From Vibrio natriegens NBRC 15636 = ATCC 14048 = DSM 759 (GTDB taxonomy: Bacteria > Pseudomonadota > Gammaproteobacteria > Enterobacterales > Vibrionaceae): 64,000 nucleotides of DNA. A program made the position numbers and the translations under genes. The stretch is from contig NZ_CP141822.1 of assembly GCF_035621455.1 (NCBI RefSeq), forward strand, positions 868,001 through 932,000, read 5' to 3'. How positions within the stretch are numbered: the first letter of the stretch is position 1; every line of letters begins with the position of its first letter. The notes beneath the pieces were generated by a model. That model was not told the origin of the DNA. It did not search any database and worked only from the letters and a program-made list of their open reading frames with translations. Of this stretch, positions 37,402-44,703 are shown piece by piece.

Positions 37402-37427
37402 AAAAAGGCTCCGAGAGGAGCCTTTTT
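37402..37427. terminator. Bidirectional terminator between nupC and folD
   Basis: AAAAAGGCTCC and GGAGCCTTTTT form a perfect 11-bp stem with loop GAGA; A- and T-runs on both sides suit the two convergent genes. Confidence 0.92.
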
Positions 37428-37446
37428 AGTATTTAGCGATCTGAGA

Positions 37447-38307
37447 TTACTTGTCCGTATGGAACTGCTCGCAAGCCAGCATTGTGTTTTCAATCAGGCT
37501 TGCTACTGTCATTGGACCAACGCCACCAGGTACTGGAGTAATGAAGCTCGCGCTTTCACGTGCTTTATCGTATTCCACGTCGCCAACCAGCTTACCAGAG
37601 TCAAGACGGTTGATACCCACATCGACAACCACAGCGCCTTTCTTAATCCATTCGCCAGGAATGAAGTTTGGTTTACCTACTGCGACAACAACGACGTCGG
37701 CTTGACGAACGTAGCTCTCTAAGTCTTTAGTAAAGCGGTGACAGGTCGTCGTTGTGCAGCCCGCCAATAGCAACTCAAGTGTCATTGGACGACCAACGAT
37801 ATTTGAAGCACCAACAACCACAGCATGCTTACCACGAAGATTAATGTTGTAGCGGTCGAGCAGAGTAATAATACCTTTCGGCGTACAAGAGCGTAGTTTA
37901 GGGATACGCTGAGCAAGACGACCTACGTTATAAGGGTGGAAGCCATCCACGTCTTTCTCTGGATGAATACGTTCTAAAACATGAGTGCTATCAATTCCAG
38001 CAGGAAGTGGAAGCTGAACTAAAATGCCATCAATTTCGTTGTCATTGTTCAACTCATCGATCAACGCTAGCAATTCTGCTTCAGTGGTTGATGCCGGAAG
38101 GTCAAAAGACTTGGAAACAAAACCCACTTCTTCACAAGCGCGGCGTTTACTGCCAACGTAAACTTGAGAAGCAGGGTCTTCACCAACTAGAACAACTGCA
38201 AGGCCAGGGGCACGTAATCCAGCTTCAACGCGAGCTTTTACTCGTGCTGCAACTTCAGAACGAACAGTTTGGGAAATGAGAGTCCCATCAATATTTTGAG
38301 CAGTCAT
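37447..38307 (-). CDS. folD: Methylene-THF dehydrogenase/methenyl-THF cyclohydrolase
   Basis: FolD interconverts 5,10-methylene-THF and 10-formyl-THF, supplying one-carbon units to purine and fMet synthesis. The 286-aa protein carries the catalytic Tyr50 and Lys54 ([16 protein letters not shown]) and the dinucleotide-binding segment [17 protein letters not shown], then [19 protein letters not shown] near-perfect PurR box lies upstream. It is next to tRNA-Arg(UCU); E. coli folD also lies near its argU gene. Confidence 0.97.
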   Translation of the reverse strand: MTAQNIDGTLISQTVRSEVAARVKARVEAGLRAPGLAVVLVGEDPASQVYVGSKRRACEEVGFVSKSFDLPASTTEAELLALIDELNNDNEIDGILVQLPLPAGIDSTHVLERIHPEKDVDGFHPYNVGRLAQRIPKLRSCTPKGIITLLDRYNINLRGKHAVVVGASNIVGRPMTLELLLAGCTTTTCHRFTKDLESYVRQADVVVVAVGKPNFIPGEWIKKGAVVVDVGINRLDSGKLVGDVEYDKARESASFITPVPGGVGPMTVASLIENTMLACEQFHTDK

Positions 38308-38379
38308 GACTTTCCTTATAAATTTTAGAAGGCAGATAATCTGCGGCGCATTGTCGCAGAATTTCTATTTAACATCCAT

Positions 38380-38395
38380 ACGCAAACGTTTGCTC
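38380..38395. promoter_or_regulatory. PurR operator upstream of folD
   Basis: ACGCAAACGTTTGCTC matches the PurR consensus ACGCAAACGTTTGCGT at 14 of 16 positions. It is about 75 nt upstream of the folD start, in line with purine control of folate one-carbon genes. Confidence 0.8.
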
Positions 38396-38469
38396 TGAGG
38401 TGTTTTTGAGCATTCATTGCTTCAGTGACCTTTTTTTAGGCATTCAGATCAGAATGTTACTAAAAGCCG

Positions 38470-38497
38470 TTGATTTACCCATTTTAACTCGTATAAT
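38470..38497 (+). promoter_or_regulatory. Promoter of tRNA-Arg
   Basis: TTGATT (38470-38475) and a consensus TATAAT (38492-38497) are separated by 16 bp. The tRNA starts 15 nt after the -10 element, and the CCCTG and GCGC bases after the -10 resemble a stringently controlled discriminator. Confidence 0.75.
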
Positions 38498-38511
38498 CCT
38501 TTCCCTGTAGC

Positions 38512-38588
38512 GCGCCCTTAGCTCAGCTGGATAGAGCACGTCCCTTCTAAGGATGTGGTCATAGGTTCGAATCCTATAGGGCGTGCCA
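38512..38588 (+). tRNA. tRNA-Arg (anticodon TCT)
   Basis: The 77-nt cloverleaf includes the encoded CCA. The acceptor GCGCCCT pairs with AGGGCGT (G1-U72 wobble). The D arm is GCTC...GAGC, the anticodon stem CGTCC pairs with GGATG around loop CTTCTAA, and the T arm is CTATA-GGTTCGAATC type sequence. The anticodon TCT at 38546-38548 reads AGA and AGG. The sequence is close to E. coli argU, a known phage attachment site. Confidence 0.97.
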
Positions 38589-38596
38589 TTTATTCA

Positions 38597-38631
38597 AAAG
38601 CCCCGATAACTCGATGAGTTGTCGGGGCTTT
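38597..38631. terminator. Terminator after tRNA-Arg
   Basis: AAAGCCCCGATAACTC pairs with GAGTTGTCGGGGCTTT (16 bp, one G-U) around a 3-nt loop. It terminates the tRNA transcript and, by symmetry, probably the convergent entA-like gene, which stops at 38645. Confidence 0.92.
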
Positions 38632-38644
38632 GTCGTTTATACGG

Positions 38645-39436
38645 CTAAAAAGTAGCGCCGCCATCGACTCTTAAATCATGCATGGTGATATGTCCTGATT
38701 TGTCGCTGAGCAGAAACTCGATCGCATTGGTGATGTCTTTGGTTTCGGCTATTTTATTCAGGGGGATGCCAATTCGGTGGGATTCCAGATTGCCGCGAAT
38801 CGTTTCTTTTTCTCCGTAAGACTCATTCCACATTTGCTCCTGCATTGGAGTTCTGGTTGACCCCGGACTGACGATATTGCAGCGAATACCATGCTCAGCC
38901 AATTCTAGCCCCAAACACTGCATCCACATATGGAGCCCAGCTTTCGATGTGCAGTAAGCAGACATATTGCTTCTTGGAGTATCGGCTGCATTTGAACCGA
39001 CCGCTACGATAGCGCCTCTTTTCCCGTTTTTAACTAATAGCTTAGCTATATGCTGGGTTAAAAGTAGAGTACCTTTTAGGTTTACATCCAATGTTTTACT
39101 GAGTGCGTCCAAAGGCAGGTCAAGAATAGGGGAGAGGTGTAAGGTACCTGCGCAGGTCGCAATATATTCTGGAATGATTTTGTCATTTTCTAAACGTTGG
39201 CAGGCAGATTGGATAGATTCAGGACTTGCCAGATCAAATGGTAAAAGGGTGGTTCTGACCTGTTGTTCGCCGGGAATCGAACTCATCAAATTCATTAGCG
39301 TCTGTTCACTCACATCACAGGCAATCACTTGTGCGCCTTGTGCTAATAAACTTTTGGCGCATGCGAGACCAATTCCCTGACCAGCGCCAGTGACCAGGCA
39401 TAACTTGCCATTGAATTCTGAACGGTTTTCATTCAT
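38645..39436 (-). CDS. entA/aebA: 2,3-dihydro-2,3-dihydroxybenzoate dehydrogenase (EntA type)
   Basis: This short-chain dehydrogenase makes 2,3-dihydroxybenzoate (DHB), the catechol of enterobactin-type siderophores. The 263-aa protein has the NAD motif TGAGQGIG (17-24) and the catalytic Ser148, Tyr161 and Lys165 (SAYCTSKAG). The end HDLRVDGGATF is close to EntA/VibA. The EntA role is supported by context: EntC, EntE, EntB and EntF homologues lie in the next 10 kb. It is transcribed away from them; AAGGAT precedes its ATG and a Fur-type site lies between it and the divergent lipoprotein gene. Confidence 0.93.
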   Translation of the reverse strand: MNENRSEFNGKLCLVTGAGQGIGLACAKSLLAQGAQVIACDVSEQTLMNLMSSIPGEQQVRTTLLPFDLASPESIQSACQRLENDKIIPEYIATCAGTLHLSPILDLPLDALSKTLDVNLKGTLLLTQHIAKLLVKNGKRGAIVAVGSNAADTPRSNMSAYCTSKAGLHMWMQCLGLELAEHGIRCNIVSPGSTRTPMQEQMWNESYGEKETIRGNLESHRIGIPLNKIAETKDITNAIEFLLSDKSGHITMHDLRVDGGATF

Positions 39437-39484
39437 CTAAACATCCTTTTCGTGATACAGATGGGTAACTTTAATTGTGTAAAT

Positions 39485-39503
39485 GATAATTATTTTTGTT
39501 ATC
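39485..39503. promoter_or_regulatory. Fur box between entA and the ChaN-like lipoprotein gene
   Basis: GATAATTATTTTTGTTATC matches the 19-bp Fur consensus GATAATGATAATCATTATC at about 13-14 positions, with both outer arms (GATAAT...TTATC) intact. It lies in the 101-nt divergent region, so iron could repress both genes. Confidence 0.75.
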
Positions 39504-39537
39504 GTTGTCATCTTGTTAACTAGGAAATGATTAGGTC

Positions 39538-40635
39538 ATGAGGAAATTAAGTCGAAAAATAAAGCCATGGCTACTAAGTGTAGGGCTCGTGAGTTTAGTT
39601 GGATGTGAGTATTTACCTCACTCGGCTAAGGTTGATTTACCACCAAAAGAAGTGGCGCAAGTGGTTAAGCAAGCAAAGTCCGCAGATGATGCCATTTTGC
39701 AGGCCTTTGACACGCATAACTTTGTCGCGATTGGAGATTATCACTGGAATGACGCGTTTATTCGTTATGCGACCGAGTTAGTCTCTAAGCCAGAGTTTTC
39801 CGAGCAGGTGAATCATATCGTCGTGGAGTTTGGTAACGCTAAATACCAATCGATTCTGGATGATTACCTTGCTGGAGGGGAAGTCAGTGAGAGCCAATTG
39901 AATACGATGCTAAGAGGTTCGTTGTACTTTATGGCTTGGATGCCAGATGTCTATCGAGACTTTTTCAAAGCCATAAAGCAGCGCAACGAAGCTTTACCTG
40001 AGGGCAAGAAAATTCAAGTGCATCTGGCTGAAGCGCCTTTTGACTGGGATGCCTTGCAGGACGTTACAGTCTGGAAGAAAGCAGCGAAGAATAAGACCGA
40101 TCATTTCTATCAAGTCGCGTCTGAACGAATCAAGAATAATGAAAAAGCATTGATGATTTTTGGTGCGTTTCATTTGGTTAATGCGCCAGCAGATTATGTA
40201 AAGAAAACACAGGAAACAGACTGGCCGCTGGCAACGCGTCTGCAGCAAGCCTTTCCTGACAGCACTTATTTGATTTGGCCGATGACTGACCCAAAGGTAG
40301 TAAAGACGTTTAGTTCACTGAAATCACCAGCCGTATTGGAAGTGGATCAGGGACCAATGCGGGATCTACGTTTGATCGATTTTTTGCCAAAAGCACGTTA
40401 CAAACTTGCCGCAATGGACGATATGGATGCACAGGTTGGTGACCTGTTTGATGCCTTTCTTTATCTAGGCGAAAACCAGAGAACCATGGTTCTTCCTCGT
40501 GACGTAGTCGCAGATCGTGACTGGGTTGAAGAGATGCAGCGCCGAGTTGATATCATCGGCGGCAAAATGCAAGAGAGCTTTAATGAGCTTATTGAACGCA
40601 GTGATGAACAGTACGGTTTTACCAGCAAGGGGTAG
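39538..40635 (+). CDS. ChaN/Tiki-superfamily lipoprotein in the siderophore locus
   Basis: This 365-aa protein has a lipoprotein signal with lipobox LVGC and Cys23, so it is predicted to be anchored in the periplasm. Motifs are GDYHW (66-70), VEFGNAK (96-102), EAPFDW (165-170) and GAFH (209-212), typical of the ChaN (haem-binding uptake)/Tiki/EreA-like group, whose His and Glu residues bind metal or catalyse hydrolysis. It is a paralogue of the gene at 48644, with the same motifs at nearly the same spacing. A Fur-type site lies upstream and a terminator downstream, so it is an iron-regulated single gene. The function is not established; siderophore or haem handling is inference. Confidence 0.82.
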   Translation: MRKLSRKIKPWLLSVGLVSLVGCEYLPHSAKVDLPPKEVAQVVKQAKSADDAILQAFDTHNFVAIGDYHWNDAFIRYATELVSKPEFSEQVNHIVVEFGNAKYQSILDDYLAGGEVSESQLNTMLRGSLYFMAWMPDVYRDFFKAIKQRNEALPEGKKIQVHLAEAPFDWDALQDVTVWKKAAKNKTDHFYQVASERIKNNEKALMIFGAFHLVNAPADYVKKTQETDWPLATRLQQAFPDSTYLIWPMTDPKVVKTFSSLKSPAVLEVDQGPMRDLRLIDFLPKARYKLAAMDDMDAQVGDLFDAFLYLGENQRTMVLPRDVVADRDWVEEMQRRVDIIGGKMQESFNELIERSDEQYGFTSKG

Positions 40636-40675
40636 TGTTCAACCCTGTTATCTATACAAGTAGTACCAACGCAAG

Positions 40676-40706
40676 CGGCTGAGTGGTGACATCATCAGCC
40701 GTTTTT
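40676..40706 (+). terminator. Terminator of the ChaN-like lipoprotein gene
   Basis: CGGCTGA and TCAGCCG form a 7-bp stem, with additional pairing possible inside the loop, followed by TTTTTG. It separates this gene from the entC operon. The rest of 40636-40939 holds the Fur-like sites and no gene. Confidence 0.8.
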
Positions 40707-40794
40707 GTTTCTCCTTATATCTCAATGATGGTTTCCGAACTCTTTTCATATGTTACCAAAATGGAACAAACCTCTAATTTGTAAATAATACGAA

Positions 40795-40874
40795 TGATAA
40801 TAGTTATTAAAAGCATTTGATCAAATGTAACAGTATGTGTACTCTTACATCGCAATTGAGAGGGATTCTCATTT
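40795..40874. promoter_or_regulatory. Fur-like sites ahead of the entCEBF operon
   Basis: TGATAAT-A-GTTATTA (40795-40809) fits the 7-1-7 form of the Fur site, and ATTGAGAGGGATTCTCATTT (40855-40874) holds the inverted repeat TGAGA/TCTCA seen in many Fur boxes. They lie 131 and 66 nt before the entC start. AT-rich promoter sequence lies between them. Confidence 0.7.
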
Positions 40875-40939
40875 GTGGTCCTATGTTTAATATAATTTGA
40901 GAGATGATTATGCTTCGTAACTCAATGGGGAGCAGTACT

Positions 40940-42124
40940 ATGCTCACAGAGTTTCTTAACGCTCATTCGGATGATGCTTCGTTTTTCTTCAGTTCACCGA
41001 CTGTGACGTTACTGACACAAGGCATTGCTGCAGAGTTTTCCCAAAAAATCAGGTTCTCAGAATTAGATTCTTGTATTAGTCAGCTACTCGAATCGGTCAA
41101 GGAAGATGAAAGCGACAACCCTATTGCGGTTGGTGTCATCCCGTTTTCTGAGCACAATCCTGTGCATTTTATTGTGCCTGAACGTCTATGTACGACATCA
41201 CCGATTCGTCCGGACAAAGTGGCAACCGTGGATGGTTCTAACCAGTGCGTTCCGTCTTCGATAAAGCCAATTCCAGCTCCTGAAGAATACATGCGCAGTG
41301 TCGCTCAAGCAGCGAATGCCTGTTCCCGAAAAGAGTTTGATTTGGAGAAGGTTGTTCTTTCACGAACAATGCAAGTGGATACCGAACAAGAGATAGATCG
41401 GGCTCAATTTCTTAAAACGCTGCTAAAACAAAATCCGGGCGGTTATACCTTTTCAACCCGTTTAGGGGGCGAAGGTTGTGATACTTACTTAATGGGCTCG
41501 AGCCCTGAACTATTGGTCTCACGCAAAGGGCCGCATGTTTGCGCCAACCCATTGGCTGGTTCACGCAGACGCAGTGATAACGAAACGATGAACCAGCAAC
41601 AAGGCGAACTGATGATGGAGAGCAGTAAAGATCTCCATGAACATGCAGTGGTTGTTGATGCAGTAGAAAAAGCACTTCAGCCTTGGTGCCACAATCTTTA
41701 TGTGCCAATGGTGCCTTCGGTTATTGAAACCAAAGCGATGCTGCACCTGTCGACTCGCATCGAAGGTACGATTTCGGACTCTGCCACCAGTGTGCTTAAG
41801 CTTGCCAGTGCACTTCATCCAACGCCTGCGGTATGTGGTTATCCGACTGCTCAGGCCTACGATTTTATCGAAAAAATTGAGCCTTTTGATCGTGGTTACT
41901 TTACTGGCCTGGTCGGCTGGGTGGATGCCCGCGGTAATGGTGAATGGGTCGTAGTGATTCGCTGCGCGGAAGTGGAAAAAATGCGTCTGCGCGTTTACGC
42001 CGGGGCGGGAATTGTCAGTGGTTCTGAGCCACAAAGTGAGCTAGAAGAAACGGGCAACAAAATGCGTACCGTACTGAATGCAATTGGCATTGAAGTTCAG
42101 GACAACATGGAGGTAGTGGTGTGA
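40940..42124 (+). CDS. entC/aebC: Isochorismate synthase (EntC type)
   Basis: This enzyme converts chorismate to isochorismate, the first step towards DHB. The chorismate-binding domain is clear: NPLAGSRRR, SSKDLHEHAVVVDAV, MLHLSTRIEG, HPTPAVCGYPTAQA, FDRGYFTGLVGW and YAGAGIVSGSEPQSELEET. Start choice: the ATG at 40940 (MLTEFLNAHS) has GGGGAG 7 nt upstream and gives 394 aa, near EntC's 391; ATGs at 40904, 40910 and 40925 are in frame and cannot be excluded. It is the first gene of entC-entE-entB-entF; its stop overlaps the entE GTG by 3 bases. Confidence 0.94.
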   Translation: MLTEFLNAHSDDASFFFSSPTVTLLTQGIAAEFSQKIRFSELDSCISQLLESVKEDESDNPIAVGVIPFSEHNPVHFIVPERLCTTSPIRPDKVATVDGSNQCVPSSIKPIPAPEEYMRSVAQAANACSRKEFDLEKVVLSRTMQVDTEQEIDRAQFLKTLLKQNPGGYTFSTRLGGEGCDTYLMGSSPELLVSRKGPHVCANPLAGSRRRSDNETMNQQQGELMMESSKDLHEHAVVVDAVEKALQPWCHNLYVPMVPSVIETKAMLHLSTRIEGTISDSATSVLKLASALHPTPAVCGYPTAQAYDFIEKIEPFDRGYFTGLVGWVDARGNGEWVVVIRCAEVEKMRLRVYAGAGIVSGSEPQSELEETGNKMRTVLNAIGIEVQDNMEVVV

Positions 42125-43740
42125 AACTGCCAAGCATGAAAGCGGCTGGGTTTACACCTTGGCCAGAAGAGACCGTACGCCAGTATCAGGAAGCAGGCTA
42201 TTGGACGGCGCAAACTATACCGGAGATGCTTGAAGTCAGCGCTCGAACATATCCCGAACAGATTGCACTTGTATCCGGTGACCAGCAATGGACTTACCAA
42301 GCGTTAGCCGTTCAGGTTGATGAACTGGCAGCAGGCTTCCAACAAATGCTGAAACTGAAGGCTGGCGATAAAGCCGTCTTGCACTTACCTAATATCGGCG
42401 CGTTTTACCTGAGCTTTTTTGCTCTATTGAAAATTGGTGTTCAGCCTGTATTAGCTTTACCGGCCCACCGATATTATGAGATTCGATACTTTTGTCATTT
42501 TACTGAGGCAAAAGCGTTAATTACTGCGCCACAAATAGGTGTTGATACCGCCGATATTGCGCAAAAAGTCGCGAATGAATTACCAACGTTGGAGACCATT
42601 GTCTGGGCCGGTGATAACAGTCTAAAACCAACGGGTAGTGTCGACCTAGACTCACTTTTCTTATCGAACGCGGCAACCGAGCCGATGCAGGAACAAGACT
42701 TTGCTTTCTTCCAGTTATCTGGTGGCACAACCGGCACGCCAAAGTTGATTCCGCGTACCCATACGGATTACCTCTACAGTGTTCGCGCCAGCAATGATGT
42801 TTGCAAGTTTTCACATCAAACTCGCTATTTGTGTGTCCTACCCGCTGCGCACAACTTTCCGTTGAGCTCGCCTGGTGCTCTAGGATGTTTTATGGCTGGT
42901 GGAACGGTGGTGCTTTCGCCTGATCCGAGTCCACAGACCGCATTTCAATTGATTGAAAACCATCAGATTACCGTAGCAGCACTGGTGCCACCTTTGGCGT
43001 TGTTGTGGCTAGATGAAGCGCCTCGGACCAAATATGACATCAGCTCGTTACAAGTGCTTCAGGTCGGTGGTGCGCGCTTTAGTGAAGCGGCTGCGAGACG
43101 TGTCAAACCGACATTAAACTGCACGTTGCAACAGGTGTTCGGTATGGCTGAAGGGCTGGTGAACTACACAAGGTTGGACGATCCAGACTCCGTCATTGTG
43201 TCCACGCAAGGCCGGCCGATGTCACCCGCTGATGAGATACTCGTTGTTAACGAAATGGGCGAACCTGTGCCTCAGGGTACGGCTGGCATGTTATGCGCAC
43301 GAGGCCCGTACACGATTCGCGGCTACTACAACGCACCGGAGCACAATCAACGTTCCTTTATTGCGGGGGGCTATTACCGAACAGGCGATGTGGTGGTGTT
43401 AAGCAAAGAAGGGAACTTACAAGTCGTCGGGCGCGATAAAGAACAGATCAACCGCGGCGGAGAGAAAATCGCAGCACAAGAGATCGAAAATCATTTGATG
43501 GTGCATGACGCCGTCCATGATGCGGCTGTTATCGCGATACCAGATGATTATCTGGGTGAGCGCAGTTGTGCCGCATTAGTTTGTCTTGAAGATAAACCAA
43601 AACCGATCGAAATAAAGCGCTTCCTGAGAAATCGAGGGTTGGCCGAATTTAAGATCCCAGATCGCGTCATTTTCGTCGATGTATTGCCGAAAACCCCTGT
43701 CGGAAAGATCAACAAGAACAAACTCCTTGAGTTGGTTTAA
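42121..43740 (+). CDS. entE/aebE: 2,3-dihydroxybenzoate-AMP ligase (EntE type)
   Basis: This enzyme adenylates DHB and loads it on the aryl carrier domain of EntB. The 539-aa ANL-family protein has the P-loop LSGGTTGTPKLIPRTH, FGMAEGLVNYTRLDD, YRTGDVVVLSKEGNLQVVGR and the catalytic Lys segment LPKTPVGKINKNKL. The start is GTG with GGAGGT 6 nt upstream, overlapping the entC stop. The N-terminus (FTPWPEETVRQYQEAGYW) is characteristic of EntE/VibE/DhbE. Confidence 0.95.
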   Translation: MKLPSMKAAGFTPWPEETVRQYQEAGYWTAQTIPEMLEVSARTYPEQIALVSGDQQWTYQALAVQVDELAAGFQQMLKLKAGDKAVLHLPNIGAFYLSFFALLKIGVQPVLALPAHRYYEIRYFCHFTEAKALITAPQIGVDTADIAQKVANELPTLETIVWAGDNSLKPTGSVDLDSLFLSNAATEPMQEQDFAFFQLSGGTTGTPKLIPRTHTDYLYSVRASNDVCKFSHQTRYLCVLPAAHNFPLSSPGALGCFMAGGTVVLSPDPSPQTAFQLIENHQITVAALVPPLALLWLDEAPRTKYDISSLQVLQVGGARFSEAAARRVKPTLNCTLQQVFGMAEGLVNYTRLDDPDSVIVSTQGRPMSPADEILVVNEMGEPVPQGTAGMLCARGPYTIRGYYNAPEHNQRSFIAGGYYRTGDVVVLSKEGNLQVVGRDKEQINRGGEKIAAQEIENHLMVHDAVHDAAVIAIPDDYLGERSCAALVCLEDKPKPIEIKRFLRNRGLAEFKIPDRVIFVDVLPKTPVGKINKNKLLELV

Positions 43741-43791
43741 CCCACTCAACCAAACCTGACTTTTATCTACGAATTTTAGGAGAAATGCCTC

Positions 43792-44670
43792 ATGGCAATT
43801 CCAGCTATTGCGGGTTATCCGTTATCTAAAGCGATCCCCCAAAATCGCGTATCTTGGTCGGTAGATCCAGAGCGTGCCGTATTACTGATCCACGATATGC
43901 AGCAGTATTTTCTGAACTTTTACGATTTGGACAGCGAACTGATTCAAACCTTGACGCAGAACATCCAACAGATCAAACAAGCCTGTATTGAAGTGGGCAT
44001 TCCAGTGGTATATACCGCGCAACCTGGCGATCAGTGTCAGGACGATAGAGCATTATTGACGGACTTCTGGGGCCCGGGCCTAAAAGCTGATGACACGATT
44101 ACGAGAATCATGCCTGCACTTGCGCCTACAGAGCAAGATATCGTTTATACCAAATGGCGCTACAGTGCATTCCAGCGCACGCCGCTTAAATCCATGATGG
44201 ATGAAACCGGGCGAGACCAGCTGATCATCGTTGGTGTATACGCGCATATTGGTTGTTTACAGACCGCTTCTGAAGCGTTCATGACCGACATTCAAGCCTT
44301 TATGGTTTCTGATGCGGTGGCGGACTTTTCAGAGAGCGAGCATGAAATGGCACTGAATTATGTCGCGGGCCGATGTGGCTATGTCTTGGATAAACAACAG
44401 CTACTGAGCCAGGTCAGCGATATGCCAATTACTCACGAGATTCCTCAATCTGAGCAAGAGTTAGCTCTGCAACTGGCGACTTTGCTTGACGTTCCTGCTG
44501 AAGAAATCGAACCGAAGGATAGCTTGCTCGATTTCGGTCTGGATTCGGTTCGAATTATGTCTCTGGTCGGTGACTGGCAACAGGCGGGGCTGGATTTAAG
44601 TTTTATGGAGCTTGCTGCTCAGCCTTGTTTGGCTCACTGGTGGCAATTGATTGAGAAGAAGCGCACCTAG
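43792..44670 (+). CDS. entB/aebB: Isochorismatase with C-terminal aryl carrier domain (EntB type)
   Basis: This bifunctional protein hydrolyses isochorismate to dihydro-DHB and carries DHB as a thioester. The N-terminal isochorismatase domain (about 1-205) has Asp35 in [10 protein letters not shown], the KWRYSAF lysine and [12 protein letters not shown] with the catalytic Cys. The C-terminal carrier domain (about 215-292) has the phosphopantetheine Ser252 in [12 protein letters not shown]. Length 292 aa (EntB 285). AGGAG precedes the ATG. It is 51 nt after entE and 33 nt before the synthetase gene. Confidence 0.96.
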   Translation: MAIPAIAGYPLSKAIPQNRVSWSVDPERAVLLIHDMQQYFLNFYDLDSELIQTLTQNIQQIKQACIEVGIPVVYTAQPGDQCQDDRALLTDFWGPGLKADDTITRIMPALAPTEQDIVYTKWRYSAFQRTPLKSMMDETGRDQLIIVGVYAHIGCLQTASEAFMTDIQAFMVSDAVADFSESEHEMALNYVAGRCGYVLDKQQLLSQVSDMPITHEIPQSEQELALQLATLLDVPAEEIEPKDSLLDFGLDSVRIMSLVGDWQQAGLDLSFMELAAQPCLAHWWQLIEKKRT

Positions 44671-44703
44671 TGCCTGGCAAGGACAAGTAGTAAAGGAACG
44701 GAA

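Noticed and set aside
41561..42034. 157-codon minus-strand frame within entC
   Set aside because: It is a shadow of the isochorismate synthase gene with an unnatural composition.
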